A DNA stretch of 64,000 nt from Paludibaculum sp. (GTDB taxonomy: Bacteria > Acidobacteriota > Terriglobia > Bryobacterales > Bryobacteraceae): positions 1-64,000 of the forward strand of contig JARKQJ010000053.1 of NCBI GenBank assembly GCA_029973955.1, given 5' to 3'. Each line of letters starts with the position of its first letter. Position 1 is the first letter of the stretch. This document shows, piece after piece, positions 9,280 to 18,462 of the stretch. Below the pieces are notes generated by a model that was not told where the DNA came from, did not search any database, and saw nothing but the letters and a program-made list of their open reading frames with translations. The translations under genes and the position numbers were made by a program.

Positions 9280-11202
9280 ATGCTGGTTGCAGTGAAGAGA
9301 AGAGACCTTATTTCCACTCTGCCGCTGACCGGCTACTCGTTGATCGTGAACGCGCAGGATCTCGTGGTTCCCGGGAAGGACACGTTCGCGCGTGTTGCGC
9401 CGCCGGGCGCGAAGAGAGGCGGCTTCCGCCAGGAACCGCACATGACGCTGGTGGACCTGAGCGCAGATCTGTGTGTGGCGGGGGGCGGCCTGGCCGGAGT
9501 GTGCGCGGCGCTGAGCGCGGCGCGGCATGGGATGAAGGTGGTGCTGCTGCAGGACCGGTCGCGGCTGGGAGGGAACTCCTCGAGCGAAGTGAAGATGCAC
9601 GTGGTGGGGGCGAATTCGCACAAGAGCCGGCCGGGGTGGCGCGAAGGCGGAATCATCGAGGAACTGCGACTGGAAGACGCGGCGCGGAATCCGCAGCGGT
9701 GTTGGGAGCTGTGGGATCTTCTGCTATACGACAAGATCGTCAGCGAGCCGAATATCACGCTGCTGCTGGAGACGACGCTGTATGCGGCAGAGATGAAGGG
9801 CGGGCAGATCGAACGGGTGCTGGCGCGGTGCGACAAGAGCGAGCAACTGTACCGGATTTCGGCGCCGCTGTTTGTGGATGCGACGGGGGATTCGAGGCTG
9901 GCGCTGGAAGCAGGAGCGGAGTTCCGCACGGGGCGGGAGGCGCGGAGCGAGTTCCAGGAGAGCCTGGCGCCGCCGGCAAAGGATGAGGAGACGCTGGGAT
10001 CGAGCATTCTGTTCACCTCCCGGAACTACGGCAAGCCGATGCCGTTCACTCCGCCGAAATGGGCCCGCAAGGTGACGAAGGAGCATTTGAAGTTCCGGTC
10101 GACGAACAGTTGGGAGTACGGCTATTGGTGGATTGAGTGGGGCGGAAACCTGGACATCATCCGCGACAACGAACGGATCCGGTTCGAACTGCTGGCGATC
10201 ACGATGGGTGTGTGGGATTACATCAAGAACAGCGGAAACCACCCGTCCTCGGAGAGTTGGGCGCTGGACTGGGTGGGGATGATGCCGGGCAAGCGAGGGA
10301 GCCGGCGCGTGGTGGGCGACCACCTGCTGACCGAGCAGGATCTGCTGAAGGGATTGTTTGAGGACGCAGTGGCGATTGGAGGCTGGCCGATGGACGACCA
10401 CCCGCCGGGCGGGTTTGACCGGCCGGACCTGCCGCCGAACACGGTGCTGAAGACTCCCGAGGTTTACAACATTCCGCTGCGCACGCTGTACAGCCGGAAC
10501 ATTGCGAATCTGATGATGGCGGGCCGGAACATCAGCGCGACGCACGCGGCGTTCACTTCGACGCGGGTGATGGCGACTTGCGCCGTCATTGGGCAGGCCG
10601 TGGGGACGGCGGCGGCGCAGTGCTTGAGGTCGAAGATCTCGCCGCGGCAACTGGCCGGGGACCGGCAGAGGGTGACTGAGCTGCAACAAACGCTGCTGCG
10701 GGACGACCAATCTCTGCGCGGATTCAAGAACGAAGATCCATTGGATTTGGCCCGGAAAGCGCAAGTAAGCGCGTCGGCCGAGGAGCCTCACTACGAGGCG
10801 GCGAAGGTGGTGGACGGGTGGGTCCGGGACATCCCGGGGAAGGAGATCCACCAGTGGGCGGGGCGGATGAATGGGGGCAGCGCCTGGATCGAGTTGAAGT
10901 TTGAAAAGCCGGTGAAAGTGAGGGAAGTGCAGCTCACGTTCGATACGGGGTTCCAGCGGGAGCTAACTCTGTCGTCTTCGGACGGGACGATGAGAGGCAT
11001 CGTGCGGGGACCGCAGCCGGAGACGGTGCGAGATTATCGGGTGCTTGTGGGCGGCAAGGAGGTGGCGCGGGTTTCCGGGAACGTGCAGAGGCTGCGGCGG
11101 CACCGGTTTGCGGAGGTAGAGGCGGACCGGGTGCGGATTGAGATCACGGCTACGAATGGGAGCGAGATGGCTCGGGTGTTTGAGGTGAGGTGCTACGGGT
11201 AG
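9280..11202 (+). CDS. FAD-dependent oxidoreductase with C-terminal carbohydrate-binding-like domain
   Basis: A 640-aa protein. The Rossmann FAD-binding start is clear (DLCVAGGGLAGVCAALSAAR at ~60-80, then LGGNSSSEVKMH), matching the FAD_oxidored (PF12831) group. Residues ~515-640 form a discoidin/F5-8C-like beta-sandwich (EPHYEAAKVVDGWVRD, then WIELKFEKPVKVREVQL), which would bind a sugar or polymer. ATG at 9280 was chosen because an upstream in-frame TTG at 9244 lies inside the terminator U-tract. A second member of the same broad family lies at 26004. The substrate is unknown; proteins of this type in Acidobacteria and Planctomycetes often sit with polysaccharide-degradation genes, as here. 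Confidence 0.85.
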   Translation: MLVAVKRRDLISTLPLTGYSLIVNAQDLVVPGKDTFARVAPPGAKRGGFRQEPHMTLVDLSADLCVAGGGLAGVCAALSAARHGMKVVLLQDRSRLGGNSSSEVKMHVVGANSHKSRPGWREGGIIEELRLEDAARNPQRCWELWDLLLYDKIVSEPNITLLLETTLYAAEMKGGQIERVLARCDKSEQLYRISAPLFVDATGDSRLALEAGAEFRTGREARSEFQESLAPPAKDEETLGSSILFTSRNYGKPMPFTPPKWARKVTKEHLKFRSTNSWEYGYWWIEWGGNLDIIRDNERIRFELLAITMGVWDYIKNSGNHPSSESWALDWVGMMPGKRGSRRVVGDHLLTEQDLLKGLFEDAVAIGGWPMDDHPPGGFDRPDLPPNTVLKTPEVYNIPLRTLYSRNIANLMMAGRNISATHAAFTSTRVMATCAVIGQAVGTAAAQCLRSKISPRQLAGDRQRVTELQQTLLRDDQSLRGFKNEDPLDLARKAQVSASAEEPHYEAAKVVDGWVRDIPGKEIHQWAGRMNGGSAWIELKFEKPVKVREVQLTFDTGFQRELTLSSSDGTMRGIVRGPQPETVRDYRVLVGGKEVARVSGNVQRLRRHRFAEVEADRVRIEITATNGSEMARVFEVRCYG

Positions 11203-11360
11203 GGTAAGAGCCGGGGACCGTCAGGACAGCCCCTCCGGTTGGCTAGTGTGAATGGGTGGGTGGGGCCGGTGTAGACTGGGAGGACTCCTAGACCGCGTGA
11301 GTGCTAAGGCAGTGGGGCCAGGTGGCCCTGGATTCCTGGGAAGAGGGGCTGGGCCTTGGC

Positions 11361-13172
11361 ATGAGAACTGCGGCGATCCCGTATCGGGTGGCTGATTTCC
11401 TGAAGCAGCATCCGCCATTTCAAGGAATGGCGGAGGCAGATCTGGTGGTGCTGGCGGGGAAGGGGCGCGTGAAGTTTCACGAGCCGGACGAGTACCTATG
11501 CTGGCAGGGGGCGGCGTTCGGGCAGTTCCTTTTCGTCATTCAACAAGGAAGCGTGACGCTGTGGGATGAGGGCGCGGAGCCGCCGGCGCTGCGGGATATT
11601 CGCGGCGCGGGGGATGTGGTGGGTCTGGAGCGGTTTCACGGCGAAGAGAAGTGCCTGTACTCGGCGAAGACGGCGAGCGAGGTGGTGGTGTACGCGCTGC
11701 ACGCGGGAGACTTTGGGGCGCTGGTGGAGAAGTATCCCGAGGCGCGGCAGTATGTCTCGGCGCACGCGGCGGTGACGGCGGGATTCCAGGCTCAGAACGG
11801 AAAGCCTCCCGCGCATGAGATCCCGGTGGAGACGCTGGCAGACAGGGAGGCGGATGTGGCGTGCCTGAAGAGCACGACCATTCGCGAGGCGGCGCGGATG
11901 CTGGCGGCGAGCGGGGATTCGGTGTTGACGCTGGCGGATCCGCCGGCTTATGTCACGGCGGAGGATTTCGTGCGGTGGGTGGCGGAAGGGGATGGGCGGG
12001 CGGATGGGCCGGCGCATGGAATTGCGCGCAAGGTGGAGGTGACGGTGGGGCGGGAGGCGACGGCGAGCGAGTGCGTGCTGGCGCTGGCGCGGTCCGGCAC
12101 GGCGGTGGCTGCGGTGACGGCGGACGGATCTCCGGGAAGCCCGATCGAGGCGGTCGTCTCGGCGGCACGGCTGGGCAGCGCATTTGGCGAGCAACCACTG
12201 GAGATTCTGCGGGCAGTGGAGCGAGCCCGGAACCTGAAGGAACTTGCCGCGCTGCAAAGCAGAGCGCGCGGGTGGATGCAGGAGAGCCTGGCGCCGGGTG
12301 GGATGGATTGGCTGGCCGCGTATGGGGACGAGTTGAACCGGAGGATGGTGGAGCGGGCGGCGAGAGTGTCCGGGCTAGTGGAAGCGGGAGCGGTGTGGTG
12401 CTTCGCGGGGGCAGCGGGCCGGAAGGAGTTGTTGACCGGCGAGGCCCCGAAGGTTGCAGTGATCGGACGGGCGCCGGAAGGGTTAGCGGAGATTCTGGGG
12501 GAGTGCGGATACCTGGGTGCGACGGAGGTGGAGGCGGGCAGCCTGGAGGAGTGGAAGGAACGGTTTTCGGACTGGATTGGGGATCCGATTCTGAAGCAGG
12601 TGTACCTGGCCCGGGAGCTGTTCGACCTGCGGGCGCTCTGGGGGCGAACGGAGGCAATCGAGGAGCTGGCGTCTCACGTGCGGGCGGAACTGGCGCAAGA
12701 GCCGGGGTTTCTGCGGATCCTGGCGAACGATTGTCTGGGCAACCTGCCGCCGCTGACATTCTTCAGGGATGTGGTGGTGGAAGAGAGCGGAGTACGGACC
12801 GAAACGTTCCGGCTGAAGAGCAGCGCGTTGATGCCGTTGGTGGATGTGGCGCGAGTGTTCAGCCTGGCTGCCGGAGCGGCGCCAGGCGCCACGAGCATCC
12901 AGCGGTTCGCCAGGGCGGCGGAACTGCTGCCCGCGCGCGCCGGAGTCTTCGAGGAGGCCGCGGAGACGATGAAAGTGGTGCTGTACCATCAGGCGCGCGC
13001 CGGGTTGCGCATGGGGCACGACGGAGGAGAGGTTCCTTTGTCGATGCTGAGCCGGTATGACCGGCAGGCGCTGAAGAGCGGGTTCCGCAGCCTGCATGCA
13101 TTGCTGGAGTTTGCCGCAGATGGCGGCTGGCTGGAGTTCGCCGCCGATGGCGGTTGGCTGGAGGAAGCGTGA
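11361..13172 (+). CDS. Cyclic-nucleotide-binding / degenerate DUF294 nucleotidyltransferase-like protein
   Basis: A 603-aa cytoplasmic protein. Residues ~10-130 are a cNMP-binding domain (ADFLKQHPPF, then GAAFGQFLFVIQQGSVTLWDE). The middle (~150-270) looks like worn CBS repeats. The C-terminal half follows the DUF294/DUF294_C pattern (LKQVYLARELFDLRALWG, then a helical end with RSLHALLEFAA). The nucleotidyltransferase block, usually GSxGRxExTLxTDxD, reads GAAGRKELLTGEAPKVAVIG. The paired aspartates are missing, so it is probably not catalytic and may act as a sensor or scaffold. ATG at 11361 fits the family start better than the upstream GTG at 11301. It shares a GTGA overlap with the downstream exonuclease gene, so the two are translationally coupled. 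Confidence 0.8.
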   Translation: MRTAAIPYRVADFLKQHPPFQGMAEADLVVLAGKGRVKFHEPDEYLCWQGAAFGQFLFVIQQGSVTLWDEGAEPPALRDIRGAGDVVGLERFHGEEKCLYSAKTASEVVVYALHAGDFGALVEKYPEARQYVSAHAAVTAGFQAQNGKPPAHEIPVETLADREADVACLKSTTIREAARMLAASGDSVLTLADPPAYVTAEDFVRWVAEGDGRADGPAHGIARKVEVTVGREATASECVLALARSGTAVAAVTADGSPGSPIEAVVSAARLGSAFGEQPLEILRAVERARNLKELAALQSRARGWMQESLAPGGMDWLAAYGDELNRRMVERAARVSGLVEAGAVWCFAGAAGRKELLTGEAPKVAVIGRAPEGLAEILGECGYLGATEVEAGSLEEWKERFSDWIGDPILKQVYLARELFDLRALWGRTEAIEELASHVRAELAQEPGFLRILANDCLGNLPPLTFFRDVVVEESGVRTETFRLKSSALMPLVDVARVFSLAAGAAPGATSIQRFARAAELLPARAGVFEEAAETMKVVLYHQARAGLRMGHDGGEVPLSMLSRYDRQALKSGFRSLHALLEFAADGGWLEFAADGGWLEEA

Positions 13173-13804
13173 GCTGGACGGACGCAACGCCCGTGGCGGA
13201 TGTCCGTTTCGTGGTACTGGACACTGAGACGACAGGCCTGGACCCGCGCAAGGACCGGATTGCGACGATGGGTGCGATCGCCGTGGTGGGACAGGAGGTG
13301 CTGATCGAGGACTCCTTCGAGGCGCTGGTGCGGCTGCCGTACAACTCAAGTTCCGTGACGGTGCACGGGGTGACCCGCGAAGAGAGCCAGAGCGGCGTGG
13401 AAGAGGAAGAAGCGCTGCTGCTGTTCCGGGAGTATTTGAAAGATGGAGTGATTGTGGGGCACCACATCGGGCACGATGTGGAGACCTTGAACGCGGGCTA
13501 TGAGCGGCACTTCGGTTTCCGGATGAACAACCGCAGCCTGGACACGATGGAACTGGCGCTGCACCTGGAGCGGGATGGCGCGTTCGGCGCGGCGGAGGAG
13601 ATCCGCGATTTCTCTTTGGATGCGCTGTGCGAGAGGTTCCAGGTGGTGCCGCATGACAGGCATACGGCACCGGGGGATGCGTTCATGACAGCACTGGTGT
13701 TCCAGAGGCTGCTGCGGCTGGCGGAGCGCAGTGGGCGCACGACGCTGGGACAGTTGTGCGAGGCCTATGAGCCGGAGGCTAGCGCACAGGGGGAATGCGA
13801 ATGA
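13169..13804 (+). CDS. DnaQ-like DEDDh 3'-5' exonuclease
   Basis: A 211-aa exonuclease of the DNA polymerase III epsilon family. All three motifs are visible: Exo I VLDTETTGLD (~17-26), Exo II around VGHHIGHDVETLN, and Exo III HTAPGDAFMTA with its DEDDh histidine and aspartate. It is probably a repair or RNA/DNA-trimming enzyme rather than the replicative subunit, since it is short and paired with the cNMP/DUF294-like gene. GTG at 13169 overlaps the upstream TGA by four bases and has GGAGG at 13159-13163; an in-frame TTG at 13154 is less likely. The 3' end overlaps the convergent lipoprotein gene by 26 bp. Confidence 0.88.
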   Translation: MSWTDATPVADVRFVVLDTETTGLDPRKDRIATMGAIAVVGQEVLIEDSFEALVRLPYNSSSVTVHGVTREESQSGVEEEEALLLFREYLKDGVIVGHHIGHDVETLNAGYERHFGFRMNNRSLDTMELALHLERDGAFGAAEEIRDFSLDALCERFQVVPHDRHTAPGDAFMTALVFQRLLRLAERSGRTTLGQLCEAYEPEASAQGECE

Positions 13805-15116
13805 GGGCCGTGCGGGCCTTGGGATCTTCGCTGATGCGGCTGAGGCAATAGGTGGAGCCGTCGGTGCCGATGGCGATGGAGTTGACGTAGTTGGGACGCT
13901 GGCCGTTGGAGTAGAAGATGGGGCCGTGGTCGATGTAGTGGCGGGAGGGGATGTCGTAGGTGACGAGGTGGAGGTTCTCGAGCCCCTTGGATTCACCCTT
14001 GGCGGTAGAGTCCTTGCCTTTGACGCGACGGCCATTCTCGTAGACGGGGCCGCCGGTGAGGTAGTGGATGGTGCGGCCGTCGGGATTGAGGGCGAAGCCG
14101 AGGTAGCCATAGCTGAACTGGTCGAACATGCCGCTCAACTGGGAAGGCTGGGAGGTAATGCGGTCCAGGACTTCAACGGTCTCGGTGGCGGGGAGGAAGC
14201 GGAAGAGATAGCCGGAGTTGCCGTGGACGCCATAGATGGCTTTGTCGCCCTCGTGGAAGAAGGTCTGGCGCCAGTTGTAACCCATGTGGCCGGAGCTGGA
14301 GGGATCGTAGAGGCCAAAGTAATCCTTCTTGAGGTTGTCGCCCTGGACGTCCTCGATCCGCTGTGAGTCGTAGCGGTAGCGATGGATGGTGCCGTCGGAG
14401 GTGGAGAAGTAGACGGAGCCGGTATTGGGATCGACGGCGAGGGAGCGGCAGACGGTGCGGAAGGCGGGACCGACGCCGCTTTCGCCTTCACCGGAGACGG
14501 CGCCGAGGTCTTTCAGCTCGCGGCTGTTGAGGTCATAGCTGATCATGCGGCCGGTGGGCCAGGTGATGCCGTAGAGGCGGCCGCGGCGGGTGTCCATATT
14601 GAAGGTGATGATGCCCTCGCCGCCCGGGGCGATGCCGAGGTTTTCAAACTTGCCGGTGGCGATGTCGTAGGAGAGGAAGTGGCCGCCGGGATAGGGCTTC
14701 ATGCCGGCGGGTGGGACGCCGAGTTTCTCCATGCCGTCGATGATGGAGTAGTAGCCGATGTGGGTGGCGAAGTAGAGCTTGCCGTTGGCTTCGACGAAGT
14801 TGACGTGGCTCTTGCCCTGGACGATGGCTTTGGAGTCCTTTTCGCCGGCGGCTTCGTTGAGATCACCGAGGTGGCGGGTGGTGCCGGAGTAGGGATCGTA
14901 GGCGTACATCTGCGCGGCGATGTCGGGCTTTTCGGAAGAGAGGACGTAGTAGATGCGGCCATCGGAGCCGCGGCCGATGGCGTTGTAGGAGTCGTGGGAC
15001 TCGGGGAAGCCGGCGTCGAGGATCTGGGCGGTGAGGCGCTGCTGAGGCTGCGGCGTGGAGGCCTGACGGCAGCCGGCGAGAGTGAAGAGAAGAGCGGAGA
15101 GGACGAGGTAACGCAT
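13779..15116 (-). CDS. Beta-propeller lipoprotein
   Basis: A 445-aa lipoprotein with a clear lipobox (LFTLAGC, Cys ~16). The rest is a repeating propeller pattern: DGRIYYVLSSE, NGKLYFATH, TGSVYFSTSDGTIHRYRYD, DGRTIHYLTGG. Proteins of this type sit on a membrane surface and may bind a carbohydrate or act as a lyase-like enzyme, but no catalytic signature is recognised. It is the last gene of a minus-strand operon, 11 bp after the DegT-like gene, and follows GH127. A role in handling the same substrate is inferred from this. Confidence 0.78.
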   Translation of the reverse strand: MRYLVLSALLFTLAGCRQASTPQPQQRLTAQILDAGFPESHDSYNAIGRGSDGRIYYVLSSEKPDIAAQMYAYDPYSGTTRHLGDLNEAAGEKDSKAIVQGKSHVNFVEANGKLYFATHIGYYSIIDGMEKLGVPPAGMKPYPGGHFLSYDIATGKFENLGIAPGGEGIITFNMDTRRGRLYGITWPTGRMISYDLNSRELKDLGAVSGEGESGVGPAFRTVCRSLAVDPNTGSVYFSTSDGTIHRYRYDSQRIEDVQGDNLKKDYFGLYDPSSSGHMGYNWRQTFFHEGDKAIYGVHGNSGYLFRFLPATETVEVLDRITSQPSQLSGMFDQFSYGYLGFALNPDGRTIHYLTGGPVYENGRRVKGKDSTAKGESKGLENLHLVTYDIPSRHYIDHGPIFYSNGQRPNYVNSIAIGTDGSTYCLSRISEDPKARTALIRIPPVR

Positions 15117-15127
15117 GAAGAGTACTC

Positions 15128-16447
15128 CTAGGAACGAGCGAGATCGGCGGCGTTGCGTTTGATTTTCTGAATGGCCTCAGCGATCTGGTCCATGTCGGAC
15201 TTGGGGCCGAGCAGCATATTCTGAGTGAACCAGACGGCCTGAGTGCAGAGCTTGTCGTTGGCCGGACAGTGGTTCTGTTCGGCCCACTGCTTGAGGCGCT
15301 GGGCGGAGAAGAGGCGCTGGAAGCCGCGGGAGGCGATGGCGGTTTGGATGAACGGCTGGGTGTTGAGCGGCTGGTAACCGGAGGCGCAAGGGATGCCTTC
15401 GGCGGCGAGGGCCTTGAGGAACTTCTCGCGGGTGAGGCCGGAGAAGGCTTCGGGGTTGTAGCGCAGCATGTAGAGGTGGAAGGCGTTGTTAGTGGTGCCT
15501 TCGTATTGGATGGCGGGCGAGATGCCGGGGATCTGCTTGAGGAGCGAGGTGAGGTAGGCGCCATTGTCGGCGCGGGTTTTGGCCTGGGCCTGGAGGCGGG
15601 TCATCTGAGCGAGGAGGATGGCGCCCTGGAACTCGGTGAGGCGCAGGTTGGCGCCGGAGGATGCGTAGGAGAAATTGGAGCCGATCATGCGGAGGCCGCT
15701 GCCGTTGTTGTGGAAGGCATAGGCACGCTCGCGGAGGTCTTCGTCCTGGAACAGGATGGCGCCGCCTTCGCCGGAGTTGAGGTTCTTGGAGGCCTGGAAT
15801 GAGAAGCAACCAGTGGCGCCGAGCGTACCGACCTTGCGGCCGCGCCATTCGGCGAGGTGGGCCTGGCAGGCATCTTCAATGAGTGGAATTCTGCGTTTGG
15901 CGGCGGTGGCGAGGAGGCTATCGAGATGGCAGACGTTTCCGCCGAGGTGGACGGGGATGATGGCGCGCGTGTTGGGAGTAATGGCGCGATCGACGAGGCG
16001 GTGGTCCATCTGGAACGATTCGGGATCGGTGTCGACGAAAACCGGGAGCGCGTGCTGGCGGAGGACGACGTTGACAGTGGCGATGAAGGTGTAAGGAGGA
16101 ACGATGACTTCGTCGCCGGGCTCGACGCCGAGGACATTGAGGGAGATGAAGAGGGCGGCGGTGCCGTTGGCGGTGGCGAGGGCCTGACGGGCGCCGGTGA
16201 GCTGGGCGTAGGCCGATTCAAAGCTCTTGACGTTCTGACCGCTGCCGCGGAACCACTTCCCACTGTGGAGGGTATCGAGAAGGGCGCGCTCTTCGCGGGC
16301 GTCGGCGACGGGCCAATCGGGGAAGGGTGTGGTGCGGGTTTTGGATCCGCCGAGGAGAGCAGGTTTGGGGCTGGTTATCGCTTGGGCGGCGGCGCAGGCG
16401 GGAGCTGCGGCGGTGAGAAAGGTGCGGCGAGAAGGAGTGAGTTTCAT
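15128..16447 (-). CDS. Exported DegT/DnrJ/EryC1-family PLP-dependent protein
   Basis: A 439-aa protein. The N-terminus has a twin-arginine-like signal (SRRTFLTAAAPACAAAQA). A complete DegT/DnrJ/EryC1/StrS fold follows: NGTAALFISLNVLGVEPGDE (~100), PVHLGGNVCHLDS, EDACQAHLA, and the PLP-lysine block FSFQASKNLNSGEGGA (~235-250). Cytosolic relatives transaminate nucleotide-linked keto-sugars; an exported copy with the lysine retained must use another substrate or come pre-loaded through Tat. It starts with an ATGA overlap on the GH127 stop and is followed 11 bp later by the lipoprotein. In-frame sequence upstream of 16447 lies inside the GH127 gene and is not part of the protein. Confidence 0.85.
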   Translation of the reverse strand: MKLTPSRRTFLTAAAPACAAAQAITSPKPALLGGSKTRTTPFPDWPVADAREERALLDTLHSGKWFRGSGQNVKSFESAYAQLTGARQALATANGTAALFISLNVLGVEPGDEVIVPPYTFIATVNVVLRQHALPVFVDTDPESFQMDHRLVDRAITPNTRAIIPVHLGGNVCHLDSLLATAAKRRIPLIEDACQAHLAEWRGRKVGTLGATGCFSFQASKNLNSGEGGAILFQDEDLRERAYAFHNNGSGLRMIGSNFSYASSGANLRLTEFQGAILLAQMTRLQAQAKTRADNGAYLTSLLKQIPGISPAIQYEGTTNNAFHLYMLRYNPEAFSGLTREKFLKALAAEGIPCASGYQPLNTQPFIQTAIASRGFQRLFSAQRLKQWAEQNHCPANDKLCTQAVWFTQNMLLGPKSDMDQIAEAIQKIKRNAADLARS

Positions 16448-18399
16448 TGCAGTTTTATCGGACCGAGGACAGGGAACGAAGTGATGCGGAGCCGCGCGGC
16501 TCCGTAAGGTATGAGTGTAATGGACTCGTCGGGATATTTGCCGGTCTGTTCCTGGCGGCCGGGGATGGCGACAGGGCTGAGCGGGGGCGGAGCGGCGCTG
16601 TCGTTGACGAGCATCCACTGCGGGAGGCGGCGGCCCTTGGCCTTGAGAGCGATGGGGGAAGTGGTGGTGGTGAATGGCTGGGCGGAGACGGGGGCTTCGG
16701 AGATTTCAAAAGATGCATTGGGATTGGAAGAGTCGAGGCGGAGGGCGTAGTTCCAGGGAGAGACGGGGAAGACTTCCCAATCCGAGACGGGGCCGGTCTG
16801 GGCGAGCTGACGCCAGTTCTCTTCGATGCGAAGGGCGAAGACGAGCGGACCGCGCTCGATGGAGACGGATTTGTTGAATCCTTCGACGGGAGTGATGGGC
16901 ATGGGGAAGGAGAGCAGGAGGCGATCGCCGTTGCGCCATTGCCGTTCGATGCGGCCATAGGTGCCGGGCTTGGGGGCGGGGAGGGTCTGGCCGTTGACGG
17001 AGAGAGCGGCGCCGGCGGCCCAGGCGGGGACACGGAAGTGGAGGGGGAAGGCAACGGGCTCTGAGGGTTTGAAGACGAGCTGGACGGTATTGCGGAACGG
17101 ATATTCGGTCTGTTCCTCGATGACGACCTGAGTTTTGCGGACGGTGGTCCGGACGGTGGAAGGTGCGTAGGCGCCGAGGGCGAGCCCATCGTCGGGAGAG
17201 GCCATCCAGAGGGAGGCGGTGAACTTGGGCCAGCCCTGGTGGAGGTTGGCGGTGCAGCAGCCGAAGTTGGGCTGGAGGCCGAAGAGGTTGGATTCGGGGC
17301 CGTTGGTCTCCCAATCGCGGCGGGAGTAGGAGCAGAGCACCTGGTTGGGCTGCTGATCGTATTGGTGGCCCCACTGGTCAGAGGTTTGGGAAGCAGGCAG
17401 AGCGTTGAAGGCGATCTTCTCGAGGCGGTCAGCGAGGGCGGGATCGCCGAGGGCGGCGAGAGCGAGTTCGAGGGAGTACATCTCCTCAACGACGGCGCAG
17501 GTCTCGATGCCCTGGACGGGGCTGCGGCCGGCGTAGTGCTCGTCGGCGGAGAACATGCCGTTGGGGAGGCCGTGGTAGCGGTCGAGGGTATCGAGCATTT
17601 TGGCGGTGGCCGCCTTGTCGGCGGGGTCCTTGGAGAGGAGATACCAGAGGGCGGAGGTTTTGACGCCCATGGCGTTGTTCACGCCGTGGGTCTGGAGGCC
17701 GGTTTGGGCGCGCGGGACTTTGTTGGGGTAGGCGAAGTTGTCGAAGTGGCCGCGCCAGTCGAAGCCCTGGGCCTTGAGGCGGCGGGCGAAGTCGAGCAAG
17801 GCCGGATCGCCGTTGCGGTTGTAGAGCCAGAGGAGTGTGGCGAACTGGTCCTGCCAGCGATAGATGGCCCACTGGTGGAGGGGGCGCTCGTTCATGAGGG
17901 CGGCGTGATGGGCGAAGTACTTTTCGAGGAATGGGATGACGCGGGGGTCGCCGGTGGCTTCCTGGTACTGCGTGAGGACCTTGAGCATGATCATGTTGGG
18001 CCACCAGTCTTTGTTCGAGGGAGGACCGATGGCGCCGTCGGGGCGTTGATGGGTGAGAGCCCATTCGACCCAGGGCTTGACCTTGGCGATGAGGCGGGGG
18101 TCGTCGAGGGTGTAGGCGAGAGGGAGGAGGCCGTCGAGATAGTAGGGGCCGCGCTCCCAGCCTTCTCCGGAGCCGCCGAGCCAGGCGGAGTTGGGGCCGA
18201 CGTCGGGCCAGATTTCGTCGAGGTGGCCGGTGATGGCATTGGCCTGGATTTTGAGCTGATCGTGGAGCCAGCCGGAGGGTTTGACCGACGACAGCGGGAG
18301 GGGGTAGAAGGCGGAGGGGGCGAGCGGGGCGCGGTTCTTCGGGGGCTGGGCGGAGACGGCGACTGCAGCGGCCAGGAGGACGAAAACAAGGCGGTACAT
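16444..18399 (-). CDS. GH127-like beta-L-arabinofuranosidase (DUF1680)
   Basis: A 651-aa secreted enzyme with a signal peptide (~1-18, ending VSAQ). It follows the GH127/DUF1680 pattern: WLGGSGEGWERGPYYLDGL (~73-91), HGVNNAMGVK (~238-247), GIETCAVVE (Glu 299, Cys 301) and NFGCCTANLHQGWPKF (Cys 381, Cys 382). In characterised GH127 enzymes, a glutamate and three cysteines bind zinc and one cysteine is the nucleophile; all four residues are present here. It heads a three-gene minus-strand operon and lies divergent from rimO. Activity on arabinose-containing glycans is the family expectation, but the exact linkage is not readable. Confidence 0.87.
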   Translation of the reverse strand: MYRLVFVLLAAAVAVSAQPPKNRAPLAPSAFYPLPLSSVKPSGWLHDQLKIQANAITGHLDEIWPDVGPNSAWLGGSGEGWERGPYYLDGLLPLAYTLDDPRLIAKVKPWVEWALTHQRPDGAIGPPSNKDWWPNMIMLKVLTQYQEATGDPRVIPFLEKYFAHHAALMNERPLHQWAIYRWQDQFATLLWLYNRNGDPALLDFARRLKAQGFDWRGHFDNFAYPNKVPRAQTGLQTHGVNNAMGVKTSALWYLLSKDPADKAATAKMLDTLDRYHGLPNGMFSADEHYAGRSPVQGIETCAVVEEMYSLELALAALGDPALADRLEKIAFNALPASQTSDQWGHQYDQQPNQVLCSYSRRDWETNGPESNLFGLQPNFGCCTANLHQGWPKFTASLWMASPDDGLALGAYAPSTVRTTVRKTQVVIEEQTEYPFRNTVQLVFKPSEPVAFPLHFRVPAWAAGAALSVNGQTLPAPKPGTYGRIERQWRNGDRLLLSFPMPITPVEGFNKSVSIERGPLVFALRIEENWRQLAQTGPVSDWEVFPVSPWNYALRLDSSNPNASFEISEAPVSAQPFTTTTSPIALKAKGRRLPQWMLVNDSAAPPPLSPVAIPGRQEQTGKYPDESITLIPYGAARLRITSFPVLGPIKLQ

Positions 18400-18462
18400 G
18401 GAGGTGGTTTCCGACCCCCATGGTATCCTGAAATTTCACCCCAGCAGTCCCTGGAAACACCC

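Noticed and set aside
17239..18462. N-terminal extension of RimO by ~400 residues
   Set aside because: The extension lies antisense to GH127 and the real RimO start is LKIGFVSLGCPKN at 18463.
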